DNA of 64,000 nt from Paenibacillus sp. BIHB 4019 (GTDB taxonomy: Bacteria > Bacillota > Bacilli > Paenibacillales > Paenibacillaceae). Of the stretch, positions 52,803-61,166 are shown in pieces. The DNA lies in the NCBI RefSeq assembly GCF_002741035.1, contig NZ_CP016808.1:4946501-5010500 (forward strand), given 5' to 3'. Within the stretch, counting starts at the first letter, position 1, and each line of letters starts with the position of its first letter. The notes under the pieces were generated by a model. It was not told the origin of the DNA. It did no database searches and worked only from the letters and a program-made list of their open reading frames with translations. A program made the translations under genes and the position numbers.

Positions 52803-52845
52803 ATTAGCTTTTATGCTTTTATACCATTTTGAGGAGGGTGTTCAC

Positions 52846-53454
52846 ATGAACACGAAAAGACAAACGATTTGGCTCGTATCGATGCTCAGCTTGATGGTGG
52901 TGCTGTCCGCCTATTACTTGTTTACGCAGGATGCAAGCTCGCCAGATTTGCTGACAGACAACACGCAGCTAGAGCAGACGGTGGGTCAGGGAGCGACTGA
53001 GGCTGCGGGCAGCGGCATCGTTGTGGATGAGGTCCAGCAAGGAGCGGGCAATGGAGTGAGCAAAACGGACAAAGAGGTGCTGGAGCAGTATGAGCAAGGG
53101 GGGGCCGCAACGAGCGTATTCGCCGATATTCAGGAGAAGCGGACGCAGGAAAACAATGAGGAGCTTGATAAGCTGATGGCAGATATCGCAAATACGCAGG
53201 TAGATAAAGAAAAATCCACTGAAGCGGCAAAACAGCTGTCCATGCTTGAAGAAAAAAATGTAAAGCTGACAGAGCTTGAAGAGCAGCTGATGCAAAACTA
53301 TGAATCCGCCATCGTAGATGAAGAAAACAACGTTTATAAAGTCGTCGTAGCGAGCGAGAAGCTGGAGAAAAATCAAGCAGCTGATATTGTGGATCTCGTT
53401 ATGAAAAAAATGGAAATCAATGCAGATCAGGTATCGGTGCAATTTGTACCTTAA
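52846..53454 (+). CDS. spoIIIAH: Stage III sporulation protein SpoIIIAH
   Basis: 202 residues. An N-terminal membrane helix (IWLVSMLSLMVVLSAYYLF) and a YscJ-like domain (EKNVKLTELEEQLMQNYESAIVDEENNVYKVVVASEKLEKNQAADIVDLVMKKM, in parts) that docks to forespore SpoIIQ. The part between is Gln/Gly/Ala-rich. GAGGAGGGTG precedes ATG 52846. Last gene of the operon; terminator follows. Confidence 0.95.
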   Translation: MNTKRQTIWLVSMLSLMVVLSAYYLFTQDASSPDLLTDNTQLEQTVGQGATEAAGSGIVVDEVQQGAGNGVSKTDKEVLEQYEQGGAATSVFADIQEKRTQENNEELDKLMADIANTQVDKEKSTEAAKQLSMLEEKNVKLTELEEQLMQNYESAIVDEENNVYKVVVASEKLEKNQAADIVDLVMKKMEINADQVSVQFVP

Positions 53455-53473
53455 TTAATCGTTGCCAGAGCAG

Positions 53474-53516
53474 AAAATCCCGGACGTCAGTTAAGCTGGC
53501 ACTTCCGGGATTTTTC
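53474..53516 (+). terminator. Terminator of the spoIIIA operon
   Basis: AATCCCGGA (53476-53484) pairs with TCCGGGATT (53504-53512), followed by T5. Confidence 0.85.
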
Positions 53517-53591
53517 TTATGCCCCATCATGCACGGCACTCGCCCTGCGCCTATATAATGTAAAAAAGTAAAAAGGAGCTAACGACACATT

Positions 53592-54197
53592 ATGTATCGC
53601 TATTATCCTGCCCATCCCCATCAAATGGCCAAATCGCTTCATCCTGTATGCTGGACATCATCCAGCATGGAATTGAACCGCAAACTGCGGACATTGTGGG
53701 TACAGCATGTGTACTGGACAAGATTGACGGTGAACAGCATCGTTGATCGTCTTGGTGATGAACAAGCAACGACCGCTAGGCTGCTAAGGAACCCTACAGA
53801 CTTTGCAGCGGCGCTTGAACCTTTGTATGGCAAGGTGATTGCGGCAAGGTTTGCCGAACTGCTGAGGGAGCATCTTGTCATTGCAGCTGAACTCGTCAAG
53901 GCTCTCCAGGCTGGCGATAACGCAGCGGCAGCGGATGCACAAAAACGCTGGTATATGAATGCAGAAGCCATTGCCGACTTCCTTGGCCAAATTAATCCTT
54001 ATTGGTCCAAAGAGGAATGGAAGAGGATGCTCGATGAGCATCTTAGGCTGCTTACCGGCGAAGTAGCGGCACGACTTGCTAAAAACTATGAGCAAAACGT
54101 CGCCCTGGGCGATCCCATCGAAGCGCAGGCAATGGGAATGGCAGATGTCATGACGAACGGAATTATCCGGCAGTTTCCTTCTTTATTTTCCAATTGA
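53592..54197 (+). CDS. Conserved helical protein of unknown function
   Basis: 201 residues, mostly alpha-helical by pattern, no signal peptide and no membrane helix. The core reads LNRKLRTLWVQHVYWTRLT ... FAALLREHLVIAAELVKALQAGD ... QKRWYMNAEAIADFLGQINPYW (in parts), with a regularly spaced H/W/Y set that might bind a metal or cofactor. I do not recognise a named function. It sits alone between the spoIIIA operon and accB, an interval that is empty in B. subtilis. AAAGGAGCTAACGACACATT precedes ATG 53592. Confidence 0.75.
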   Translation: MYRYYPAHPHQMAKSLHPVCWTSSSMELNRKLRTLWVQHVYWTRLTVNSIVDRLGDEQATTARLLRNPTDFAAALEPLYGKVIAARFAELLREHLVIAAELVKALQAGDNAAAADAQKRWYMNAEAIADFLGQINPYWSKEEWKRMLDEHLRLLTGEVAARLAKNYEQNVALGDPIEAQAMGMADVMTNGIIRQFPSLFSN

Positions 54198-54210
54198 TCA
54201 AAATGATCAA

Positions 54211-54259
54211 AAAAGAGCGCAGTTCAGGCATTGTTTTTATGGCCTGGACTGCGTTTTTT
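54211..54259 (+). terminator. Rho-independent terminator
   Basis: CGCAGTTCAGGC (54218-54229) pairs with GCCTGGACTGCG (54242-54253) over 12 bp (one G-U), followed by T6. Confidence 0.9.
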
Positions 54260-54470
54260 AATGATGCGCGGTTCAATTTTTGCCTGTTTCGTCCATTATG
54301 TTCAATGCAGCGACTGAAGCTATAGAGTGCTTAGAACGATTTTCACGAAGGGAACAGGCAGCTGTTTAAGGGTTATTTTATGCATTTGTAAAAAATAATT
54401 CGTGTTCCTCAGCGTTTATGATATAATGTTAAACGTTATTGTGCCCATTAATAAAAGTGAACAATGCAAG

Positions 54471-54582
54471 CTAAGCTACTATGCGGTTTTGCTGCCGCAA
54501 AACTAGGCGAAAGCTTACGAAGCGGTTTTGCTACCGCAAAACTAAGTGGATGCTTACGAAGCGGTTTTGCTACCGCAAAACT
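54471..54582 (+). repeat. 39-bp hairpin tandem repeat in front of accB
   Basis: GCGGTTTTGCTRCCGCAAAAC starts at 54483, 54522 and 54561, a period of exactly 39. Copies 2 and 3 are identical over 31 bases (54513-54543 and 54552-54582); copy 1 differs by one base in the core. Each copy can fold in two ways: GTTTTGC with GCAAAAC, or GCGG with CCGC. The array lies between a TATAAT (54422-54427) and the accB ribosome binding site, so it should be in the accB leader RNA. The rest of the 54260-54470 gap shows nothing recognisable. Confidence 0.9.
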
Positions 54583-54600
54583 TTAAGGAGTGAAACATTC

Positions 54601-55101
54601 ATGTTCAAATTGAGCGAGATTAAAGAATTGATCAAGCTGGTCGATCAAACCTCCGTTCATGAGCTGGAAATCGAAAACGAAGGGACTCGCCTGCTAATTC
54701 GCAAGCCCGGGAAAACGGAAGTCGTCAATGTGCAAGCAGCCCCGCTAACGCATACATATTCACAGCAGCCTGCTCCCGTTTACACACAGGCGCCTGCTAT
54801 TGAGCCAGCTTCGCAGTCTACAGCGTCTGAGACGCCTGCAGCGCGCGCTGCAAGTGAGAATTTGCACCAAATCACTTCCCCGATGGTTGGTACGTTTTAC
54901 AGCTCGCCAAGCCCTGATGCTGCGGTATTCGTCAAGCCAGGGGATCGCGTATCCGAGAAAAGCGTCGTTTGCATATTGGAAGCGATGAAGCTAATGAACG
55001 AGCTGGAAGCGGAAGTGCGCGGCGAAATCGTCGAAGTGCTTGTAACGAATGGCCAATTGGTGGAATACGGGCAGCCGCTATTTCTGGTGAAGCCGGAATA
55101 A
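54601..55101 (+). CDS. accB: Biotin carboxyl carrier protein of acetyl-CoA carboxylase
   Basis: 166 residues. N-terminal domain (1-45), Pro/Ala/Gln/Thr-rich linker (about 46-88) and C-terminal biotinyl domain with ILEAMKLMNEL; Lys130 carries biotin. It carries CO2 from AccC to the carboxyltransferase in the first step of fatty acid synthesis. ATG 54601 lies 10 bases after AAGGAG. The frame is open upstream through the 39-bp repeats, since 39 is a multiple of three, but that part would encode 13-residue repeats unlike any AccB. Confidence 0.97.
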   Translation: MFKLSEIKELIKLVDQTSVHELEIENEGTRLLIRKPGKTEVVNVQAAPLTHTYSQQPAPVYTQAPAIEPASQSTASETPAARAASENLHQITSPMVGTFYSSPSPDAAVFVKPGDRVSEKSVVCILEAMKLMNELEAEVRGEIVEVLVTNGQLVEYGQPLFLVKPE

Positions 55102-55149
55102 CAGCATTGCTCCTTCTGGGAGAACTAGCCATTTGAAAGGAGTAACAAT

Positions 55150-56535
55150 GTGAATTTCCAAAAAATTCTTATTGCCAACCGCGGCGAAATCGCCGTGCGT
55201 ATTATTCGCGCATGTCGCGAACTGGGCATTACAAGCGTAGCCGTTTATTCGGAGGCGGATCGCGATTCGCTCCATGTGCGCCTTGCAGATGAAGCTTATT
55301 GCATCGGGCCTACTTTGTCGAAGGACAGCTATTTGAATTTAACGAACCTGATGAGCGTTGCTACCATAACGGAATGCGATGCGATTCACCCAGGCTATGG
55401 CTTCCTTGCTGAAAATGCGAATTTCGCGGAGCTTTGCGAATCGTGCAACATTACGTTTATCGGGCCTTCGCCTGAGGCGATTAGCAAAATGGGCGACAAG
55501 GCGGTAGCCAAGCAAACGATGCAGCAGGCGAACGTTCCCGTTATTCCAGGCTCTGAAGGCATCATTGATACCATGGAAGAAGCGGTTGAAGTTGCACGTC
55601 AAATCGGCTATCCCGTTATTATTAAAGCGACAGCAGGCGGCGGCGGCAAAGGCATCCGTATTGCTGACAGCGAGGAAATGCTCGTTTCGCAAATTACGAC
55701 AGCGCAGCAGGAAGCACAGAAATCTTTCGGCAATGCAGGCGTCTATTTAGAAAAATATTTGACAGGCATGAAGCACGTCGAAGTTCAAATTATGGCGGAC
55801 AAGCATGGCAACGCTGTGCATCTTTTTGAACGCGATTGCTCGGTTCAGCGTCGTCGCCAAAAATTGGTCGAAGAAGCGCCTTGTCCGGTTTTGTCTCCTG
55901 AGCTTCGTGAAGCGATGGGACAAGCGGCTGTTCGCGCAGCGCTTTCCGTTCAATATTCAGGCGCAGGTACGCTTGAATTTTTGCTTGGTCCAGACGGCCA
56001 GTTTTATTTTATGGAAATGAATACTCGGATTCAGGTTGAACATCCCGTTACAGAGATGATAACGAATGTCGATCTGATAAAAGAGATGATTTCCGTAGCG
56101 GAAGGCAATCCTCTTTCCTTTAAGCAGGAAGATCTTGCGATTAATGGATGGTCGATAGAATGCCGGATTAACGCCGAGGATTCCGAGCGCAATTTTATGC
56201 CGTCTCCTGGACACATTCCGTTCTATCTGGCGCCAGGCGGTACAGGCGTGCGGGTCGACAGCGCGGTTTATCCGGGTTATACGATTTCGCCGCATTACGA
56301 CTCCATGATTGCCAAGCTGATCGTTTGGGGAAGAACGCGTGAGGAAGCGATTGCCCGCATGAAGCGAGCTTTGTCTGAATTCGCGATTGAAGGCATAAAA
56401 ACAACGATTCCTTTCCATCAAAAACTGTTGGAGCATCCAAAGTTTATTGAAGGAAATTTTGATATCAAGTTCCTCGAGGAATATGATGTTTTCCATCCAG
56501 AGCAGGCTGCGGCAAAAGCTGGGGACAATCTGTAA
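55150..56535 (+). CDS. accC: Biotin carboxylase subunit of acetyl-CoA carboxylase
   Basis: 461 residues. ATP-grasp enzyme that carboxylates biotin on AccB. Motifs: [23 protein letters not shown] (in part), [10 protein letters not shown] (ATP lid), [18 protein letters not shown] and [17 protein letters not shown] 55150 follows AAAGGAG by 8 bases. Lies 48 bases after accB, forming the usual accBC operon. Well conserved, no anomalies. Confidence 0.98.
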   Translation: MNFQKILIANRGEIAVRIIRACRELGITSVAVYSEADRDSLHVRLADEAYCIGPTLSKDSYLNLTNLMSVATITECDAIHPGYGFLAENANFAELCESCNITFIGPSPEAISKMGDKAVAKQTMQQANVPVIPGSEGIIDTMEEAVEVARQIGYPVIIKATAGGGGKGIRIADSEEMLVSQITTAQQEAQKSFGNAGVYLEKYLTGMKHVEVQIMADKHGNAVHLFERDCSVQRRRQKLVEEAPCPVLSPELREAMGQAAVRAALSVQYSGAGTLEFLLGPDGQFYFMEMNTRIQVEHPVTEMITNVDLIKEMISVAEGNPLSFKQEDLAINGWSIECRINAEDSERNFMPSPGHIPFYLAPGGTGVRVDSAVYPGYTISPHYDSMIAKLIVWGRTREEAIARMKRALSEFAIEGIKTTIPFHQKLLEHPKFIEGNFDIKFLEEYDVFHPEQAAAKAGDNL

Positions 56536-56644
56536 TGGTTTGTCATATTTCATGGCGAATGATATAGTATAGAAATAAGATGCGGAAGCTTTACCCGTCC
56601 GATGCAGGGCGGGACGCGCAACTTTAGGGAGGTGTAAAGCTATC

Positions 56645-57052
56645 ATGAGTACAACAGCAACGGAGTATGAGAAAACGGACATTGGCGTTATTCAAATCGC
56701 ACCCGAGGTTATTGAAGTCATTGCTGGACTGGCTACAGTTGAGGTGCCTGGTGTAGCTGGCATGAGCGGCGGTTTCGCAGGCGGAATCGCAGAGATGCTT
56801 GGCCGTAAAAATTTGTCTAAAGGCGTTAAAGTTGATGTTGGACAGCGTGAGGCGGCGATTGATGTATCCATTATTGTGGAATATGGCAACCGCATTCCAG
56901 AAATCGCTTCGGAAATTCAGCGTAATGTGAAACGTTCGATTGAAACGATGACAGGTCTTCATGTTATTGAAGTGAACGTACATATTCACGATGTTCATTT
57001 CAAAGCTGCTGAGAAGCCGGTAGAGGAAGACCAACTGCTGCGCGTCAAGTAA
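56645..57052 (+). CDS. yqhY: Asp23/Gls24 family envelope stress protein YqhY
   Basis: 135 residues. The Asp23 domain is complete: GVIQIAPEVIEVIAGLATVEVPGVAGM, VKVDVGQREAAIDVSIIVEYG, VKRSIETMTGLHVIEVNVHIHDVHF (in parts). In B. subtilis YqhY follows accC and influences acetyl-CoA carboxylase activity. Here the same position is kept. TTAGGGAGGTG precedes ATG 56645. Probably a membrane-associated protein that interacts with AmaP encoded downstream. Confidence 0.95.
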   Translation: MSTTATEYEKTDIGVIQIAPEVIEVIAGLATVEVPGVAGMSGGFAGGIAEMLGRKNLSKGVKVDVGQREAAIDVSIIVEYGNRIPEIASEIQRNVKRSIETMTGLHVIEVNVHIHDVHFKAAEKPVEEDQLLRVK

Positions 57053-57077
57053 TAACTGCATGGAAGAGAATTGACTA

Positions 57078-57122
57078 TAACCCCCTCGTGATCGGCATGC
57101 CGCTCGGCGCAAGGGGGTTTTC
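57078..57122 (+). terminator. Rho-independent terminator after yqhY
   Basis: AACCCCCT (57079-57086) pairs with AGGGGGTT (57112-57119), with an inner GC-rich stem, then TTT. Confidence 0.8.
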
Positions 57123-57151
57123 ATTCGGTCTGCCCGGAGGAGGCATTTGCA

Positions 57152-57709
57152 TTGTTTAGAATTGTGGACAAGCTGCTATTGTTTATTTATAGCATCGTAA
57201 TCGGTGCCGCTTCCATTATGATCGCATGTATTGGCTTTAATTGGATTTCGAAGCGTGCGCTTCTTACGGCTTTAGACCGTATGTTTGAGCAGCCATCGAT
57301 CCAGATTTCCGTTATGATTGCTGGGATCGTATTATTTTTGCTCAGCTTGAGATTTTTTATTGTTTCCTTGCATCGAGGTTCTGCAGCTCCGCCTTCAATT
57401 GATCAACGGACAGATTTTGGCGACATTCGCATTTCCATTGAAACGATTGAAAATCTAGCCCTCAAAGCAGCTTCCAAGCGTCGCGGGGTTAAAGATTTGC
57501 GTGCGCGCATTCGTACTTCCGACTCTGGCCTTGACATTGTGCTTCGCGTGTTTGTTGATGGAGAAAGCTCAATCCCAACGCTCACGGAAGAGATTCAGCT
57601 TGCTGTCAAAAGCCATATTGAGGATATTACAGGGATACCAGTTTCAAATGTGACGGTATTTGTGGCGAATGTCATTCAGACAGGCATGTACAAGAGTCGC
57701 GTGGAATAG
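57152..57709 (+). CDS. amaP: Alkaline shock response membrane anchor protein AmaP
   Basis: 185 residues. Two N-terminal membrane helices (about 7-29 and 46-72) and a C-terminal Asp23-like domain (GDIRISIETIENLALKAAS ... GLDIVLRVFVDGESSIPTLTEEIQLAVKSHIEDITGIPV, in parts). AmaP anchors Asp23-family proteins at the membrane. TTG 57152 follows GGAGGAGG. It forms a pair with the DUF2273 gene after yqhY. Confidence 0.9.
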   Translation: MFRIVDKLLLFIYSIVIGAASIMIACIGFNWISKRALLTALDRMFEQPSIQISVMIAGIVLFLLSLRFFIVSLHRGSAAPPSIDQRTDFGDIRISIETIENLALKAASKRRGVKDLRARIRTSDSGLDIVLRVFVDGESSIPTLTEEIQLAVKSHIEDITGIPVSNVTVFVANVIQTGMYKSRVE

Positions 57710-57723
57710 AGGTGGGCTAGCGG

Positions 57724-57954
57724 ATGTGGAGGGAATTTTGGGTTCATTACGGAAAGCGGACAATTGGCGCAGCAGCAGGACTCTTTTTTGGCTTCGTGTA
57801 TTTGTTTGCAGGTTTTTGGGATATGCTGGTTTTTATGCTGCTCATCTCAATTGGATATTGGATAGGCAAGAAGAAAGACTTGCGGCAGGATCCGGCCGCT
57901 CGATGGCAGCAAGTGTGGAGCGTATTAATGGAAAGATTTCGCCCGTTTAGATAA
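57724..57954 (+). CDS. DUF2273 small membrane protein
   Basis: 76 residues with two membrane helices (about 12-32 and 33-48) and the family pattern WREFWVHYGKRTIGAAAGLFFG ... GYWIGKKKDLR (in parts). DUF2273 genes almost always stand beside Asp23 and AmaP genes, as here. Function unknown, probably part of the same membrane complex. GAGGTGGGCTAGCGG precedes ATG 57724. Confidence 0.88.
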   Translation: MWREFWVHYGKRTIGAAAGLFFGFVYLFAGFWDMLVFMLLISIGYWIGKKKDLRQDPAARWQQVWSVLMERFRPFR

Positions 57955-57956
57955 TC

Positions 57957-58028
57957 CTGTGGTCTCCTCCGTTCTCCGGAAGCCGGATTGCCGGTTGTTC
58001 GAGGCAGGGAGGAGATCATAGGTTTTTT
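57957..58028 (+). terminator. Long-stem terminator after DUF2273 gene
   Basis: CCTGTGGTCTCCTCC pairs with GGAGGAGATCATAGG across a 45-base inner arm, followed by T7. Confidence 0.75.
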
Positions 58029-58129
58029 TGAAGTTCTAAGACTTTATAAGTGAAATGCTTATAATGGGCTTCTATTTTACCGCGAAACGGAAGCTTTGCC
58101 GCTAAAGGACGGCTTCAGCCGTTTACGCT
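58029..58129 (-). repeat. Dispersed hairpin repeat, copy D
   Basis: Read on the minus strand: GTAAACGGCTG, GCCGTCCTTTAGCGGCAAAGC and CCGTTTC (58128-58083) make module 1; AAGCCCATTATAAG ... ACTTATAAAGTCTTA (58072-58038) corresponds to module 2 of copies B and C. It occupies the gap between the DUF2273 terminator and nusB. Confidence 0.78.
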
Positions 58130-58175
58130 AGCAATAATAAATTTCAGTAAGCAGTGCAACTGCTTTGGAGGTCCC

Positions 58176-58640
58176 ATGAAACGTAGATTAGCGAGAGAAA
58201 TTGCAGTATCAAGTTTGTACCAGATGGAAATGAATGAAGTTACGGCTGATGAAGCGGTAGACATGCTTCTTGAAGAGGCGCATTCTGCCAATGAGATCGG
58301 CGCGGAGCCAGGGGATATTGGCAACACGGATGATGATTTTGTAAGACAGCTTGTGATGGGCGTCGCGGAGCGCAAAGCGGCGATTGACGACATGCTGCAG
58401 GATCATTTGACCGGCTGGCAGGTAGACCGTCTGTCTCGGGTAGACCGCCAGGTTTTGCGTCTGGCTTGTTTTGAGATGGTATTCAGCAACGATGTACCGC
58501 CGAAAGCGGTTATAAATGAAGCAATTGAACTCGCTAAGCATTTTGGCACGGAAGAGTCTGGCAAGTTCGTAAATGGCGTGTTAGGCAAGCTGATTAGCGG
58601 ACTTGAGCAACTGAAAGCCGAGCCTGATCATACAAACTAG
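58176..58640 (+). CDS. nusB: Transcription antitermination factor NusB
   Basis: 154 residues, all-helical. RNA-binding protein that, with NusE (S10), assists rRNA antitermination. N-terminus KRRLAREIAVSSLYQMEMNE and C-terminal VINEAIELAKHFGTEESGKFVNGVLGKL (in parts) are diagnostic. An acidic insertion near residues 35-50 is slightly longer than in B. subtilis. GGAGGTCCC precedes ATG 58176. Confidence 0.96.
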   Translation: MKRRLAREIAVSSLYQMEMNEVTADEAVDMLLEEAHSANEIGAEPGDIGNTDDDFVRQLVMGVAERKAAIDDMLQDHLTGWQVDRLSRVDRQVLRLACFEMVFSNDVPPKAVINEAIELAKHFGTEESGKFVNGVLGKLISGLEQLKAEPDHTN

Positions 58641-58689
58641 GAAACCGCCGGCACAGAAGGCCGGTCGGCAAGAAGGGGAGCGACACATT

Positions 58690-59550
58690 ATGAGCGCACA
58701 TATCATTTTAGGCAAACAGATTTCGGATCTTATTCGTGAGGAAATTGGGGCAGATACGGCTTCGCTTAAAGAAAAGGGTGTTGTTCCGGGTCTTGCAGTT
58801 GTATTGGTTGGAGATGATCCTGCTTCTAAAGTATACGTCGGTTCCAAGGAAAAAGCCTGCCAGCAGCTGGGGTTATATTCCGAGGTTCACCGTTTGGCCG
58901 AATCGGCATCGGAAGAGGAAGTTTTGGCGCTGATCGCCAAGCTAAATGTTCAGGATAATATTAACGGTATTTTGGTGCAGCTGCCGCTGCCTAAACATAT
59001 TAACGAGAAAGCCGTTATCGACGCGATTCGCGTGGAAAAGGATGTAGACGGCTTCCATCCGGAAAGTGTGGGTAATCTGGTAATAGGCGATGACAGCTTG
59101 CTGCCATGTACGCCAGCGGGCGTTATTGAACTGATTAAACGCAGCGGCGTTAATATTGCAGGCAAGCATGCCGTTGTCATTGGAAGAAGCAATATTGTCG
59201 GAAAGCCTGTCGCAATGCTGCTGCTTAGAGAGCATGCTACGGTGACGATTTGCCATTCCAAAACAGCCAACATGGAAGAGATCGCAAAGCAGGCGGACAT
59301 TCTTGTCGTAGCGATTGGCAAAGCGAAAGCGATTGACAGCAGGTTTGTGAAGCCAGGAGCAGTCGTTATTGATGTTGGCATTAACCGTCTGCCTGATGGC
59401 AAGCTGGCGGGCGATGTGGATTACGAGGATTGCCTGGAAACAGCTGGTTATATTACGCCAGTACCTGGCGGCGTTGGCCCGATGACGATTACGATGCTGA
59501 TCCAGAACACAATTAAGGCAGCCAAACGCGCAAACGGAATCGGAGAGTAA
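58690..59550 (+). CDS. folD: Methylenetetrahydrofolate dehydrogenase/cyclohydrolase
   Basis: 286 residues. Bifunctional NADP-dependent enzyme linking methylene- and formyl-tetrahydrofolate. Motifs: catalytic VGSKEKAC (Lys), GILVQLPLPKHI, DVDGFHPESVG and PCTPAGVIELI, VVIGRSNIVGKPVAMLL, and PVPGGVGPMTITML. AAGGGGAGCGAC precedes ATG 58690. It lies 4 bases before xseA, as in other Bacillales. Confidence 0.98.
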   Translation: MSAHIILGKQISDLIREEIGADTASLKEKGVVPGLAVVLVGDDPASKVYVGSKEKACQQLGLYSEVHRLAESASEEEVLALIAKLNVQDNINGILVQLPLPKHINEKAVIDAIRVEKDVDGFHPESVGNLVIGDDSLLPCTPAGVIELIKRSGVNIAGKHAVVIGRSNIVGKPVAMLLLREHATVTICHSKTANMEEIAKQADILVVAIGKAKAIDSRFVKPGAVVIDVGINRLPDGKLAGDVDYEDCLETAGYITPVPGGVGPMTITMLIQNTIKAAKRANGIGE

Positions 59551-59554
59551 GGCG

Positions 59555-60937
59555 ATGAAAGAACAGCCGCGGGTTTATTCGATAAAGGACATTAACCGAT
59601 ATATCCGGATGAAAATGGACTCGGACGCTGTGCTTGGCGATGTATGGCTGCGCGGAGAGATTTCTAATTTTACGCATCATTCCAGCGGCCATATGTATTT
59701 TACACTTAAGGATAAAGACAGTCGGTTGAAATGCGTCATGTTTGCCTCGCATAACCAGCGGCTGCCTTTTATTCCTCGTGAAGGTGCTAAAGTGATGGCG
59801 CGCGGAAACATTTCTGTCTATGAGCGGGATGGCAACTATCAATTTTATGTTTCTGCAATGCAGCCAGATGGTATTGGGAGCTTGTACCTCGCTTTCGAGC
59901 AGCTCAAGAGCAAGCTGGAGGAAGAAGGGCTGTTTGCCGCTGAGCGCAAACGCCCGATCCCACGCTTTCCTGGGGCGATCGGACTCATTACTTCGCCAAC
60001 AGGGGCAGCAGTCCGCGATATGATGATTACACTGCAGCGCCGCTATCCTGCTGCGCGTATTTATGTTTATCCGGTATTAGTGCAAGGGGCGCAAGCAGCA
60101 CCTTCCATTTCACATGCGATAGAAGCAATGAACCGTTTTGGAGAAATCGACGTATTAATTGTAGGGCGCGGCGGCGGCTCGCTTGAGGAGCTTTGGGCGT
60201 TTAATGAAGAGCAGGTAGCACGCAGCATAGCGGCATCCGCTATTCCAATCATTAGCGCCGTCGGCCATGAGACCGATTACACGATTGCTGATTTCGTTGC
60301 AGACTTGCGGGCGGCGACGCCTACGGCAGCGGCTGAGCTGGCTGTACCGCATGCAGCCGAGCTGGAGAAGCATTTAAGCAGGCAGCGCCAGCAATTGGAG
60401 CAGTCGCTGCGCCAGCTCATTCGCAGCCGCAAGGAGCAGCTCGCCCGTGTGCGCCGTTCGCCATTTTTCCTTTATCCTCGCAAATATTTGCTGGAGCAGG
60501 CGCAGCGTCTTGATCTGCTGGAGGAGCGCTTGCGCCAGCGGACGCAAAATGCAGCACACCGCGGGCGAAGCAGGCTGGAGCGTTTGCAAGCGACGCTTGC
60601 CGGGCATCATCCAGGGCAGCGCGTGCAGTTTGCGGCAAGCAGGCTCAGAGGAACTTCGAAACGGCTGGAACAGATTATCCAGCAAACGCTGCAGGAGAAG
60701 CAGCTTAAGCTTCATAGCTCCATACGCCAGCTTGATGCGCTTAGTCCGCTGAAGGTAATGGCGAGAGGATACGGGTTAGTTTATGAAGAGTCGGAGCAGC
60801 GCTTGGTCAAGTCAGTAGCAGATGTGAAGGCAGGGGATACCGTAAAGGTTAAACTAGCCGATGGGCAGATGACCTGCGAAGTATCGTCGTTGGAAGGAGA
60901 GAGCAGCAGTGGCAAAAAAGGAAGCAGCCGAGCTTAG
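59555..60937 (+). CDS. xseA: Exodeoxyribonuclease VII large subunit
   Basis: 460 residues. N-terminal OB-fold (about 5-100), then the catalytic domain (GLITSPTGAAVRDMMITLQRRYP; VGRGGGSLEELWAFNEE; ISAVGHETDYTIADFVADLRAATPTAAAE, in parts), a long coiled coil (about 270-390), and a C-terminal RGYGLVYEE strand. Degrades single-stranded DNA with XseB. Start ATG 59555, 4 bases after folD. Overlaps xseB by 29 bases. Confidence 0.97.
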   Translation: MKEQPRVYSIKDINRYIRMKMDSDAVLGDVWLRGEISNFTHHSSGHMYFTLKDKDSRLKCVMFASHNQRLPFIPREGAKVMARGNISVYERDGNYQFYVSAMQPDGIGSLYLAFEQLKSKLEEEGLFAAERKRPIPRFPGAIGLITSPTGAAVRDMMITLQRRYPAARIYVYPVLVQGAQAAPSISHAIEAMNRFGEIDVLIVGRGGGSLEELWAFNEEQVARSIAASAIPIISAVGHETDYTIADFVADLRAATPTAAAELAVPHAAELEKHLSRQRQQLEQSLRQLIRSRKEQLARVRRSPFFLYPRKYLLEQAQRLDLLEERLRQRTQNAAHRGRSRLERLQATLAGHHPGQRVQFAASRLRGTSKRLEQIIQQTLQEKQLKLHSSIRQLDALSPLKVMARGYGLVYEESEQRLVKSVADVKAGDTVKVKLADGQMTCEVSSLEGESSSGKKGSSRA

Positions 60938-61163
60938 TTTTGAACAGGCAATGGAGCAGCTTGACACGATTGTAGAAAAGCTGGAAAACGGCGATGTTCC
61001 GCTGGAAACAGCGATTGATTTATTTCAAGAGGGCATGCGTCTGTCGAAGCTGTGCAGTGGAAAGCTGGAGCAGGTGGAGCAGAAGATCGAGACACTTATT
61101 GAGACAGAACAGGGCTTTCAGAAAAAAACGTTTGCTCCACCGAGCGAAGACAAAGGAGAATAA
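60909..61163 (+). CDS. xseB: Exodeoxyribonuclease VII small subunit
   Basis: 84 residues. Helical hairpin ELSFEQAMEQLDTIVEKLENGDVPLETAIDLFQEGMRLSKLC (in part) is the family signature. Small partner of XseA. GTG 60909 lies inside the end of xseA with GGAGAGAGCAGCA upstream, which suggests coupled translation. Confidence 0.96.
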   Translation: MAKKEAAELSFEQAMEQLDTIVEKLENGDVPLETAIDLFQEGMRLSKLCSGKLEQVEQKIETLIETEQGFQKKTFAPPSEDKGE

Positions 61164-61166
61164 CGC

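Noticed and set aside
54471..54582. CRISPR array
   Set aside because: The 39-bp units are contiguous tandem copies, without unique spacers, and no cas gene is near.
54481..54600. N-terminal extension of AccB with 13-residue repeats
   Set aside because: Open only because the 39-bp repeat is a multiple of three and contains no stop. AccB proteins do not have it, and AAGGAG lies before ATG 54601.
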